DNA of 64,000 nucleotides from Vibrio xiamenensis. Its GTDB lineage: Bacteria > Pseudomonadota > Gammaproteobacteria > Enterobacterales > Vibrionaceae. The first letter of the stretch is position 1. Each line of letters begins with the position of its first letter. The translations under genes and the position numbers were made by a program. Location of the stretch: contig NZ_FNDD01000029.1 of the NCBI RefSeq assembly GCF_900100015.1, positions 1 through 64,000 of the forward strand, in the 5' to 3' direction. Under the pieces are notes generated by a model. It did no database searches, had not been told where the DNA came from, and was given only the letters and a program-made list of their open reading frames with translations. This document shows, piece by piece, positions 40,456 to 48,081 of this stretch.

Positions 40456-41694
40456 ATGAGTGACATAATTCGCCGTAACCCACGCCTTGAATGGATTGCG
40501 CGTAACCGTCTTCACCCCGAGCATCAAGCGCTGACCAGCAATACCGGCAAGGTGTTTGGTCCAACTGGGCTTTTGCGCCGCAATGTTCACGGCCAAGGCT
40601 TTATCGGTCCAAATGGCTTAAAGCGTATCGACCGCAGTAATCTGTCTCAGCCGATAAATCTTGGCAGTGTACGCCGTCAGGCTGCGAGCCAAGAACCGCT
40701 GCGCACGCCATATCAAGTGTATAATCCGGACCAATTTATTGTGGTGGTTCCCGATATGATTGGCGGGCGTTTGACGAGCCATGATTTGGACTTGCTGGGT
40801 CAAGCGCAGCAAATGAGTCAACATTTGGATGGCGAATGCGCGGTATTGGCGGTGGTGTTTGGTGAGCATCGCGAAGATCGCTTTGCCGATGCCGGAGTGG
40901 ATCGCCTGCTGCACATTACGGGTTCTGAGTTTCAAGGTTATGTGCCCGAGCGCAAAGTGGCACTACTGGAAGAGTTGGAAGCGCAGCTGGTGGCAACCTT
41001 TTGGTTGTTTCCCGATGGCAGCGGCGAGGGTTATGAGTTGGGTCGCCGCTTTAGCGCGCGGATTGGCGTACGCCCGGCGACGCAAGTATGGCGCGCCGAC
41101 AGTAAACGCTGTATTGGTCGCGGCGCTGCGGGTTTACTCGATGTGGAACGCGACACCCCAAAAGTGCTGCTAATGCTGGAAGAGTGCGCGATGCCGATTG
41201 ATGAAACCCGTCATCAAGCGCTGCCAATAAGCCTTGCTAAAACACCTGATTTGGACTCGAAAATCCACGATCTTGGCTTTATCGATGTCGACCCCAGTAC
41301 CATCGCCCTTGGCGAAGCGGAATTCATTTTGTCCGCTGGCAACGGCGTACACGATTGGTCGCTGTTTCATGAAACCGCCAAAGTGCTCGGCGCCACGGAA
41401 GGAGCGAGCCGCGTAGCGGTCGACGACGGCCATATGCCGCGTGAGCGCCAAGTCGGCGCAACCGGCACTTGGGTAACTGCAAGGGTATATGTGGCGGTTG
41501 GCATTTCCGGTGCAGTGCAACATCTGCAAGGCATCGGCGGCTGCGATAAAGTCATCGCGATCAATACCGATTTAGGCTGCGACATGGTTAAACGCGCTGC
41601 GCTGAGTGTCATTGCTGACAGCAGTGAAGTCATGCGCGAACTGGTGGCGCTTATTGAAGCCTATCGTCAACAGGAGGCTCGTCATGCCGCATAA
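40456..41694 (+). CDS. etfA: Electron transfer flavoprotein alpha subunit (dgc-associated)
   Basis: The 412-residue protein contains an Etf N-terminal domain and a C-terminal FAD-binding part with ASRVAVDDGHMPRERQVGATG-like sequence and YVAVGISGAVQHLQG. It is about 90 residues longer at the N-terminus than housekeeping EtfA, with RNPRLEWIARNRLHP. AGGAGAG and an ATG at 40456 define the start; a GTG lies one codon before. It overlaps etfB by 11 bp. It is expected to accept electrons in dimethylglycine or sarcosine oxidation. Confidence 0.88.
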   Translation: MSDIIRRNPRLEWIARNRLHPEHQALTSNTGKVFGPTGLLRRNVHGQGFIGPNGLKRIDRSNLSQPINLGSVRRQAASQEPLRTPYQVYNPDQFIVVVPDMIGGRLTSHDLDLLGQAQQMSQHLDGECAVLAVVFGEHREDRFADAGVDRLLHITGSEFQGYVPERKVALLEELEAQLVATFWLFPDGSGEGYELGRRFSARIGVRPATQVWRADSKRCIGRGAAGLLDVERDTPKVLLMLEECAMPIDETRHQALPISLAKTPDLDSKIHDLGFIDVDPSTIALGEAEFILSAGNGVHDWSLFHETAKVLGATEGASRVAVDDGHMPRERQVGATGTWVTARVYVAVGISGAVQHLQGIGGCDKVIAINTDLGCDMVKRAALSVIADSSEVMRELVALIEAYRQQEARHAA

Positions 41695-42478
41695 CCCATC
41701 TGAACCTGAATTGAGTGTTTGTGTGTTGGTTTCCATCGGTCAGCATCCCAGTTCGGAGCGTGCACGCCGCGCGCCAACCGATGCCAGAGCGGTAGAAATG
41801 GGGCTTGAGTTAGCCCCCGCTGAATTGCAAGTGCTGCATGTCGGTGACCCTTATGATCAAGCGCTACGCAGTTATGCTGGCATGGGGCTCGATTCGCTGC
41901 GCGTGATTGAGCAAGGTGAGTACGACGATGTGCTCAATAGCTTGTTGCATTATTTTTCCTCCGATCTCCCCGACATCATTTTCACTGGCGTGCGCGCCGA
42001 GCGCGGCGAGTCATCGGGCATGTTGCCGTATCTGCTTGGCGAATGTTTAGGCTGCACTGTAGTGAGTGGGATTGCTCAAGTGCTCTGTATTGAAAATGGC
42101 TTTGCCGAGGTATTGCAAGCTCAGCCACGCGGTCAGCGGCGCAAGCTTAAAGTGCCATTGCCGTTTGTCGCCAGCGTCGATATGGCCGCCGCCGCGCCGC
42201 GGCAAAGTGCGTTTGGCAGCGGAAGCCGAGCCAAGATTGACATCGAACAGATTCATGCTGCGCTGGTCGATAGCGAAGCGCTCGACTGGCAGTGGAGCCC
42301 GGCGCGTAATCGGCCGAAACGGCTCAAAGTGGTCAAAGCTAAATCAGCGGCTGATCGCCTTAAAGCCGCGACCCAAAAATCCGCCAGCAGCAGCGGGCAA
42401 GTGCTGCGGGATATGCCCGCTGGTGAGATGGCGCAGGCGGTCTTTGATTTGCTGCTTGAAGAGGGCGTGGTGCGTTAA
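41684..42478 (+). CDS. etfB: Electron transfer flavoprotein beta subunit (dgc-associated)
   Basis: The 264-residue protein has EtfB features: VCVLVSIGQHPSSERARRA, LQVLHVGDPYDQALRSYAGMG, VRAERGESSGMLPYLLGECLG and the late LKVPLPFVASVDM. CAGGAGG just before the ATG at 41684 defines the start, inside the end of etfA, giving translational coupling. It is the last gene before a hairpin and the transporter. Confidence 0.87.
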   Translation: MPHNPSEPELSVCVLVSIGQHPSSERARRAPTDARAVEMGLELAPAELQVLHVGDPYDQALRSYAGMGLDSLRVIEQGEYDDVLNSLLHYFSSDLPDIIFTGVRAERGESSGMLPYLLGECLGCTVVSGIAQVLCIENGFAEVLQAQPRGQRRKLKVPLPFVASVDMAAAAPRQSAFGSGSRAKIDIEQIHAALVDSEALDWQWSPARNRPKRLKVVKAKSAADRLKAATQKSASSSGQVLRDMPAGEMAQAVFDLLLEEGVVR

Positions 42479-42530
42479 ACGGCATTGGGTTGCTCGTTGG
42501 CTTTACGCGCTAAATCACTTTGAGTCGCTC

Positions 42531-42555
42531 GTCATCTCTCGCTGCGAGGGATGAC
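42531..42555 (+). terminator. Hairpin after etfB
   Basis: The 10-bp stem GTCATCTCTC/GAGGGATGAC (one G-T pair) with loop GCTGC lies 52 bp after etfB. The downstream sequence ATTTATCG has no strong T-run, so it could be a partial terminator or a processing site before the transporter. Confidence 0.45.
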
Positions 42556-42704
42556 ATTTATCGTAGTAAATCATTTAGTTAACTGAATGATTCTTATAGG
42601 TAAACCCGTTTATTTAAGTAAGGCTGTTTTTTCAAGTAAACAATAGGAAGTTCTTTTCACCTGCGCGCAAATAACGCCGGGTGAAAATCTCAGGAGAGAC
42701 ACTA

Positions 42705-44300
42705 ATGAAAGACGTGTTACACAACAAAGCCATTGGCCGCGGTGCACCGCGCAAAGGCCCATATGCTACCGATTATGTGGTGGGTCAAGATAACGTAAAG
42801 TTGCTTGGACTTGATGTTCATAATCCGGTATTTGGTATTTCAGCAGGCTTGATCCTGCTGTTTATCGTTATGACCCTGCTGTTCCCAGCTGGCAGCAAAA
42901 CACTGTTGATGGGGGCGCGAACCTGGTCAATCGAAAATTTTGACTGGCTGTTTATGATCGGCTGTAACCTGTTCGTGCTGTTTTGCTTGGCGCTCATCGT
43001 TCTACCGGTTGGCAAAATTCGCCTTGGCGGTGAAACCGCGACGCCAGATTACTCGACCCTGTCGTGGTTTTCGATGCTGTTTGCTGCGGGCATGGGGATT
43101 GGCCTGATGTTTTGGAGTGTGGCCGAGCCGGTGGCGTATTACACCGATTGGTATGGCACACCGCTTAATGTTGCGGCGCGCACCGAAGCGGGCAGAGAGC
43201 TTGCGCTCGGCGCTACCATGTTCCACTGGGGATTACACCCATGGGCTATTTATGCGGTTGTGGGTCTCGCGCTGGCATTTTTCGCTTATAACAAAGGTTT
43301 GCCACTCACCATTCGCTCTGCATTTTACCCTTTACTTGGCAATCGTTGTTGGGGGCCAATTGGTCACGTGATTGATATTTTGGCGGTGCTGGCAACGATT
43401 TTCGGCTTGGCGACCTCACTTGGCCTTGGGGCTCAACAAGCCGCCAGTGGTCTGAACTTTTTGTTTGGTGTTGCCAATGATCTCACCACTCAAGTTGGGT
43501 TTATCATTGTGGTGACGGCAATTGCGATGTTTTCGGTTGCCCGCGGATTGGACGGTGGAGTAAAAATACTCAGTAATATCAACATGGTGATTGCCGCAGC
43601 TTTGATTGCGTTGCTTATTGTCGTTGGTCCAACGCTGAGTATTTTCGCCTCGCTTGGCACAGTTACCGCCAGTTATGTGGAAAACATCATTCCATTGTCG
43701 AATTGGATTGGCCGTGACGACAGTACTTGGTTTCACGGTTGGACGGTATTTTATTGGGCGTGGTGGGTCTCTTGGTCACCGTTTGTCGGCATGTTTATCG
43801 CTCGAGTATCCAAAGGTCGCACCGTGCGTGAGTTTGTGATTGCAGTACTACTGATTCCAACCGTCGTGACCATAGTATGGATGGCGGTGATGGGCGGTAC
43901 GGCCATGGAGCAAGCCAGCAACGGTATTGGTCAACTGGCAACCGGTATCAGCGATGTCGCGCAGGCGATGTTCCAAATGTTTGAGAATTTACCACTGAGC
44001 GGTTTTCTTTCTGTGGTGGGTATTGTGTTGGTGCTGGTGTTCTTTGTCACCTCATCGGATTCTGGCTCGCTGGTGATTGACAGCATTACCGCCGGCGGCA
44101 AGTTGGATGCGCCCGTACCGCAACGTTTGTTCTGGGCATCGGTTGAAGGGGTGATTGCATGTGCGCTGCTGGTTGGCGGGGGTAACGAGGCGTTAACCGC
44201 GCTGCAAGCTGGCGCGATTACCACCGGTTTACCATTTACTGTGGTGCTGATTTTGATGTGCTTTAGCCTCTATCGCGGACTGCGCGAAGAGTTAAACTAA
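42705..44300 (+). CDS. BCCT-family glycine betaine/choline-type transporter
   Basis: The 531-residue membrane protein has about 12 hydrophobic segments. It carries the BCCT signature WSVAEPVAYYTDWYG, LFAAGMGIGLMFW and the aromatic box region FHGWTVFYWAWWVSWSPFVG. BCCT carriers import betaine, choline or related compounds with sodium or protons. Its place between the dgc genes and gbcA makes glycine betaine or dimethylglycine the likely substrate. CAGGAGAG before 42705 defines the start. Confidence 0.9.
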   Translation: MKDVLHNKAIGRGAPRKGPYATDYVVGQDNVKLLGLDVHNPVFGISAGLILLFIVMTLLFPAGSKTLLMGARTWSIENFDWLFMIGCNLFVLFCLALIVLPVGKIRLGGETATPDYSTLSWFSMLFAAGMGIGLMFWSVAEPVAYYTDWYGTPLNVAARTEAGRELALGATMFHWGLHPWAIYAVVGLALAFFAYNKGLPLTIRSAFYPLLGNRCWGPIGHVIDILAVLATIFGLATSLGLGAQQAASGLNFLFGVANDLTTQVGFIIVVTAIAMFSVARGLDGGVKILSNINMVIAAALIALLIVVGPTLSIFASLGTVTASYVENIIPLSNWIGRDDSTWFHGWTVFYWAWWVSWSPFVGMFIARVSKGRTVREFVIAVLLIPTVVTIVWMAVMGGTAMEQASNGIGQLATGISDVAQAMFQMFENLPLSGFLSVVGIVLVLVFFVTSSDSGSLVIDSITAGGKLDAPVPQRLFWASVEGVIACALLVGGGNEALTALQAGAITTGLPFTVVLILMCFSLYRGLREELN

Positions 44301-44323
44301 CCCACAAATTTAGCATCAAAACC

Positions 44324-44364
44324 ATCGCGGCTTGCCATCATATCGGTAAGCCGCGATATTGTCG
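44324..44364 (+). terminator. BCCT transporter terminator
   Basis: The 13-bp stem ATCGCGGCTTGCC (44324-44336) with GGTAAGCCGCGAT (44345-44357) has one G-T pair. It is followed by ATTGTCGTTT. Confidence 0.7.
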
Positions 44365-44399
44365 TTTAAGCGCTTGAGTATCAAGATAAGGATGTTGTT

Positions 44400-44627
44400 A
44401 TGATGTACGCTAATTTGGTGGATTTAGAGGATTTTAGCGCCAAGTTAATCGAACTTGGCGTTGAGGTTGCACCCCGCGCCGATTTTGAGCAAGTGCAGCA
44501 GGCGTTGTCTTGCTGGTTACAAAAGGCATCGAGCGAGCAGCTCACGGCCTTTGACCGCGCGAATAGAGAACTTGCAGACAATGCAGAAGTGCTGCCACAA
44601 GTGGCGCAGTTAATGGCTCGCAGATAA
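44400..44627 (+). CDS. Small protein of unknown function (75 residues)
   Basis: I do not recognise it. It is acidic, predicted helical and soluble, with LVDLEDFSAKLIELGVEVAP and ends in a basic MARR. AAGGATG lies upstream of two adjacent ATG codons (44400 and 44403). It sits between the transporter terminator and the gbcA terminator, so it may be an independent gene. The coding pattern looks real but length alone is weak evidence. Confidence 0.6.
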   Translation: MMYANLVDLEDFSAKLIELGVEVAPRADFEQVQQALSCWLQKASSEQLTAFDRANRELADNAEVLPQVAQLMARR

Positions 44628-44670
44628 ATGCGGGCGTGGTGGCCGACATTTCTGTTTGCTGCTTAGCCTA

Positions 44671-44700
44671 ATAAAAAAGCCTCGCGAGAGCGAGGCAAAC
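44671..44700 (-). terminator. gbcA terminator
   Basis: The 7-bp perfect GC-rich stem GCCTCGC/GCGAGGC with loop GAGA is followed by TTTTTTA on the minus strand. The outer bases GTTTGC and GCAAAC may extend pairing. It lies beyond the ERIC-like element, so gbcA mRNA would include that repeat. Confidence 0.82.
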
Positions 44701-44737
44701 AGTGAAAAACACAACTTTTTATTTATCAGCACGCTTC

Positions 44738-44864
44738 TATACCCAAAGTACTTGGAGTTGCAGGTAGGCGGCAAGTGAGTGAGGCCCCATGAGCATAGAT
44801 AACTATGTGATTGGGGTGAACGAACATAGCCAACACCGCTGCAGCTTCAAGTAAGACGGGTATA
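44738..44864. repeat. ERIC-type 127-bp intergenic repeat
   Basis: The element is exactly 127 bp, begins with TATACCC and ends with GGGTATA, and is palindromic overall. Its right half contains GTGATTGGGGTGAACGAAC followed by AGCCAACACC, close to the enterobacterial ERIC core, and CTTCAAGTAAGACGGGTATA matches the ERIC end. It lies 7 bp after the gbcA stop, in its 3' untranslated region. Confidence 0.9.
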
Positions 44865-44871
44865 ATCAGCA

Positions 44872-46152
44872 CTATTTGGTTTTGCTGAATGAGCTAATTG
44901 TGCTGAGTACACTTTGTGAATACCAATCAAGGAAATTGATCACGCCAAACTCGTAAGTAGTGGAGTAAGGGCCTGGCTGATAGCTCAGTGAGTTAATGCC
45001 GCGTTGGTTCTCTTCGCCTAAAACTCGGTCTTGGTCATTGGTGGCATCCCACACTTGGCGTAGGCGCTCAGGGTCGTAGTCAACGCCTTCAACCGCGTCT
45101 TTGTGCACAAACCATTTGGTGGTCACCAAGCTTTCTTGCGCAGAAATTGGCAACACGCGGAACACGATAAAGTGATCGCTTTGCATGTGGTTCCAAGAAT
45201 TGGGTAAATGCAGAATACGCATCGAGCCAAGCTGACGGTTTTTGATTCGACCGAGCAATTTGGTGCAGCCTTGCGAGCCGTCAATGGTCATGACTTCGGT
45301 GCCTTGTTTGAGTGGCATGCGCACAATACGGTTACGATGACCAAACGATTTATGCTGGTGAGGAATGTTTTCTGCATCCCACGCCGCGGCTTGGGTGGCG
45401 TAGTAATCAAGGAAATCTTGCGGCGCGCGTGGGTCGTTAGTGTCGTCCCATTCAAGCAGGGTGTTAAGCAGTTCTGGGTGGCTGCCCGCACAGTGGTAGC
45501 ACTCGCGGTTGTTTTCAATCACCAGCTTCCAGTTGGCTTTTTCATACATGTTGGACTCAACCGCCAGCTTAGTGTTGTCGACATCATAGGGTTCCATGTA
45601 TTCCTCAAGGGTAGCGAGAAACTCTTCAAAGTCATTTTCTGGGGCTTGGTCAGACAGGCAGATAAAGATAAATCCACCGGCTACTTTGCACTGTGCCGCT
45701 TTAAGGCCGTGCTGCTTCATGTCAAAGCCGTCACCCATTTCAGTGCCTGCAAACAACAGGTTGCCTTTGGTGTCATAGGTCCATTGGTGATACGGACAGA
45801 CTAAGTTGGCGACTTTGCCACGATGTTCAAGGCAAATACGTGAACCGCGGTGGCGGCAGGTGTTGTGAAACGCGTTTACCGAGCCATCGGCAGCGCGCAC
45901 GATAAGAACTGGGTTTTGGCCGATTTCGACGGTGAAATAGTCGCCTTTGGTTGGAATCTCACTGCTCATACCGACAAACAACCACTCCTTCTGAAACACC
46001 TCTTCCATATCGATGCGAAACAGGTAAGGGTCGTTGTATAGAGGTTGCGGCAGTGAATAATTAGCATCACGCTCCTCAAGTAAGCGGGTCATGTTTTCTC
46101 GTGCGCTGTCGATGCAGGAGTAGTTGAGGTTAAGCAAATCGTTTTGTGTCAT
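44872..46152 (-). CDS. gbcA: Glycine betaine monooxygenase, Rieske oxygenase subunit GbcA
   Basis: The 426-residue Rieske non-heme iron oxygenase demethylates glycine betaine to dimethylglycine and formaldehyde. The Rieske cluster ligands are Cys99 and His101 (NTCRHRGSRIC) and Cys119 and His122 (CPYHQW). The mononuclear iron ligands are His220 and His225 in RECYHCAGSH. It is divergent from gbcB, its reductase, with 465 bp between. The ATG at 46152 is followed by MTQNDLLNLNYSCID; the SD is weak (GGGAAG at distance). Confidence 0.93.
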   Translation of the reverse strand: MTQNDLLNLNYSCIDSARENMTRLLEERDANYSLPQPLYNDPYLFRIDMEEVFQKEWLFVGMSSEIPTKGDYFTVEIGQNPVLIVRAADGSVNAFHNTCRHRGSRICLEHRGKVANLVCPYHQWTYDTKGNLLFAGTEMGDGFDMKQHGLKAAQCKVAGGFIFICLSDQAPENDFEEFLATLEEYMEPYDVDNTKLAVESNMYEKANWKLVIENNRECYHCAGSHPELLNTLLEWDDTNDPRAPQDFLDYYATQAAAWDAENIPHQHKSFGHRNRIVRMPLKQGTEVMTIDGSQGCTKLLGRIKNRQLGSMRILHLPNSWNHMQSDHFIVFRVLPISAQESLVTTKWFVHKDAVEGVDYDPERLRQVWDATNDQDRVLGEENQRGINSLSYQPGPYSTTYEFGVINFLDWYSQSVLSTISSFSKTK

Positions 46153-46617
46153 TTGAGCTATCTTCCCGTGTTCAATGTATCTGCCCGAATGGGCGTCCGT
46201 GCTTCAACGACTTACCCCTAACCACAGGTTATGGGGAAGGTGTTTGAGCCAATATCCTGCCTATCTGTAATGATATTGACGATTCTGTTCGCGACATAAA
46301 ACCATGCTGTTTGAGACATAAAACCGCAGGCTTTGAAACAAGCGATGATGAAAATTCTTTAAGTGGGAGTTTTTGGATAAGTTAATGTCGTGAAAAGACA
46401 AATGCTGCGCCGCCGTCCATTGAACAATAAGCGCAATCTCTACTTGGTTTCGGTCGGATCAGGTTTCGGTCGGATTAAGTGCTATTTGCCGATATCGATG
46501 ACCAAGTCAAAGCACAAGCATCGGTGTGCAAAGGATTGTATTAGTTAAGGACTGTGTTGGTTTCAGTGTGAACTCGCTTAGCCACGCATTTTCTCCGTCT
46601 CGATAGGAGCGAGCCAG
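46153..46617. promoter_or_regulatory. Divergent gbcA/gbcB control region
   Basis: The 465-bp region has no gene. It holds the 20-bp tandem repeat at 46285-46326 (listed separately). It also holds a second exact 14-bp direct repeat GGTTTCGGTCGGAT at 46446-46459 and 46462-46475 (period 16), and a hairpin built on CCCCTAACC/GGTTATGGGG near 46215-46237 in the gbcA leader. Both promoters should be here. Confidence 0.6.
46285..46326 (+). promoter_or_regulatory. Tandem 20-bp repeat, candidate GbdR operator
   Basis: CTGTTCGCGACATAAAACCA (46285-46304) and CTGTTTGAGACATAAAACCG (46307-46326) agree at 17 of 20 positions with a 22-bp period. Direct half-sites spaced by about two helical turns are the usual target of AraC-family proteins, which bind with two helix-turn-helix units. 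The nearby AraC-type gbdR gene makes it the natural candidate. Binding is not shown. Confidence 0.6.
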
Positions 46618-47745
46618 ATGAGCAACGCCAATATTTCCGTTGTTAATAACGACGCGTTCATGCCTGTGACCACTCAAACTTGGAGTAATGGTCGTCACGT
46701 GGTTCGCTGTGTCAAAGCCATTCAAGAAACGTGGGATACTCGCACCTACTGCTTTATGGCTGAGCAGCCGATTATGTTCTTCTTTAAGCCCGGGCAGTTT
46801 GTCACTTTAGAGCTTGAAATTAACGGCGAACAAGTGTTTCGCTCGTACACCATTTCCAGCTCTCCTTCGGTGCCATACAGCTTTTCGATCACCGTGAAAC
46901 GTGTACCTGGCGGGTTGGTGTCTAACTGGCTGCATGACAATCTCGATGTCGGCATGGAGCTGGCTGCGCACGGGCCCGTCGGTCAGTTCAACAGTATTGA
47001 TTATCCGTCAGAGAAAGCGCTGTTTTTATCCGGTGGCGTAGGTATTACGCCGGTGATGTCGATGGCGCGCTGGGCATACGATACCAATACCGACATCGAT
47101 ATGGTGTTTGTTCATAGCGCGCGTACGCCGCGCGATATCATATTTCGCCACGAGCTGGATTTTATGTCGTCGCGAATTTCCAATTTTCACTTGCACTTGA
47201 TTTGCGAGCGAATTGAATCGGGCCAAGAGTGGGCTGGTTATCGCGGCTTTTTTGACAGTGCCAAGCTGCAGATCATGGTGCCTGATTTTCTTGAGCGCGA
47301 AGTGTTTTGCTGTGGGCCAGCGCCTTACATGCAAGCGGTTCGAGCGCTTTTGGAAAGTCATGGCTTTGATATGCGCCGCTATCATGAAGAGTCGTTTGGG
47401 GCGACGCCGGAAACCGTTGAAGAGCAAGCAGCGCAAGACGCGGAAGCCGCCGAAGAAGCCGCGGAAGCCATGCATCCTAGCGAACTGCTAGAAGTGATGT
47501 TTATCGATACTGATAAAAGCGCGCTGGTGGCGCCGGGTGAAACCGTGCACGCCGCAGCAGCCAAAGCGGGGATTCATATACCTAAAGCGTGCGGGATGGG
47601 CATTTGTGGTACCTGTAAAGTCAAACGCGTAGAAGGTGAGGTCGAAATGGCGCACAACGGCGGTATTACCGATGAAGATGTTGAAGAAGGATATATTCTT
47701 TCTTGCTGTAGCGTGCCACTTACCAATGTGAAAGTTGAGTTCTAA
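46618..47745 (+). CDS. gbcB: Glycine betaine monooxygenase reductase subunit GbcB
   Basis: The 375-residue flavoprotein has an FAD-binding domain (GQFVTLELEINGEQVFRSYT), an NAD(P)H domain (LFLSGGVGITPVMSMARWA), an acidic Ala/Glu-rich linker (about residues 265-290) and a C-terminal plant-type [2Fe-2S] ferredoxin domain (KACGMGICGTCKV...LSCC). It passes electrons from NADH to GbcA. TAGGAG precedes the ATG. Length and domain order match the Pseudomonas protein. Confidence 0.92.
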   Translation: MSNANISVVNNDAFMPVTTQTWSNGRHVVRCVKAIQETWDTRTYCFMAEQPIMFFFKPGQFVTLELEINGEQVFRSYTISSSPSVPYSFSITVKRVPGGLVSNWLHDNLDVGMELAAHGPVGQFNSIDYPSEKALFLSGGVGITPVMSMARWAYDTNTDIDMVFVHSARTPRDIIFRHELDFMSSRISNFHLHLICERIESGQEWAGYRGFFDSAKLQIMVPDFLEREVFCCGPAPYMQAVRALLESHGFDMRRYHEESFGATPETVEEQAAQDAEAAEEAAEAMHPSELLEVMFIDTDKSALVAPGETVHAAAAKAGIHIPKACGMGICGTCKVKRVEGEVEMAHNGGITDEDVEEGYILSCCSVPLTNVKVEF

Positions 47746-47774
47746 TCTTTAATTTAACTCAATCTGATATAAAC

Positions 47775-47800
47775 AAAGCCGAGCTAATGCTCGGCTTTTT
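47775..47800 (+). terminator. gbcB intrinsic terminator
   Basis: The 10-bp perfect stem AAAGCCGAGC/GCTCGGCTTT with loop TAAT is followed by T residues. Confidence 0.9.
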
Positions 47801-48031
47801 CATGCTTTATTACCGTAGTGTGAGTCATAAAAATAGCGTTTGTTTAGTTTGACTCTTCATCCCTTTTACTGAGAAGGTTTTGATTTTATCTTGTTGTATT
47901 AAAAGATTTTTATTTCAAACTTGATGTGGTTAATGATTGAGCGATCACAATCTTTTACGTCAGTGGTCGTCAAGATGAGAGCTTATTATCATAAGCCAAT
48001 CTACGCGATGTTCTTTTACGGTTTTTTCTGT

Positions 48032-48070
48032 ATGAAATATTGGTGCTGTATTTATAAAACAATATTTCAT
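48032..48070 (+). promoter_or_regulatory. 11-bp inverted repeat in the polygalacturonase leader
   Basis: ATGAAATATTG (48032-48042) and CAATATTTCAT (48060-48070) are perfect complements with a 17-bp spacer. The right arm touches the Shine-Dalgarno sequence AAGGATAATAA of the next gene. It can be read as an operator dyad (GAAA..TTTC, in the style of KdgR or other pectin regulators) or as an mRNA hairpin controlling translation. Confidence 0.55.
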
Positions 48071-48081
48071 AAGGATAATAA

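Larger units (their letters stand above)
47746..48081. other. 336-bp intergenic region before the polygalacturonase gene
   Basis: It contains the gbcB terminator and AT-rich promoter DNA. A perfect 11-bp inverted repeat ends 11 bp before the start codon (listed separately). GAGTCA (47822-47827) and TGACTC (47850-47855) form a short second dyad. No ORF is supported. Confidence 0.6.

Noticed and set aside
40096..40596. 166-residue minus-strand ORF overlapping dgcB and etfA
   Set aside because: Shadow of two well-supported genes in GC-rich DNA.
45208..45804. 198-residue plus-strand ORF
   Set aside because: Lies antisense within gbcA, which has all Rieske and iron ligands; the ORF has no independent support.
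46211..46239. Riboswitch or attenuator in the gbcA leader
   Set aside because: Only one imperfect hairpin with a bulge; no recognised aptamer consensus.
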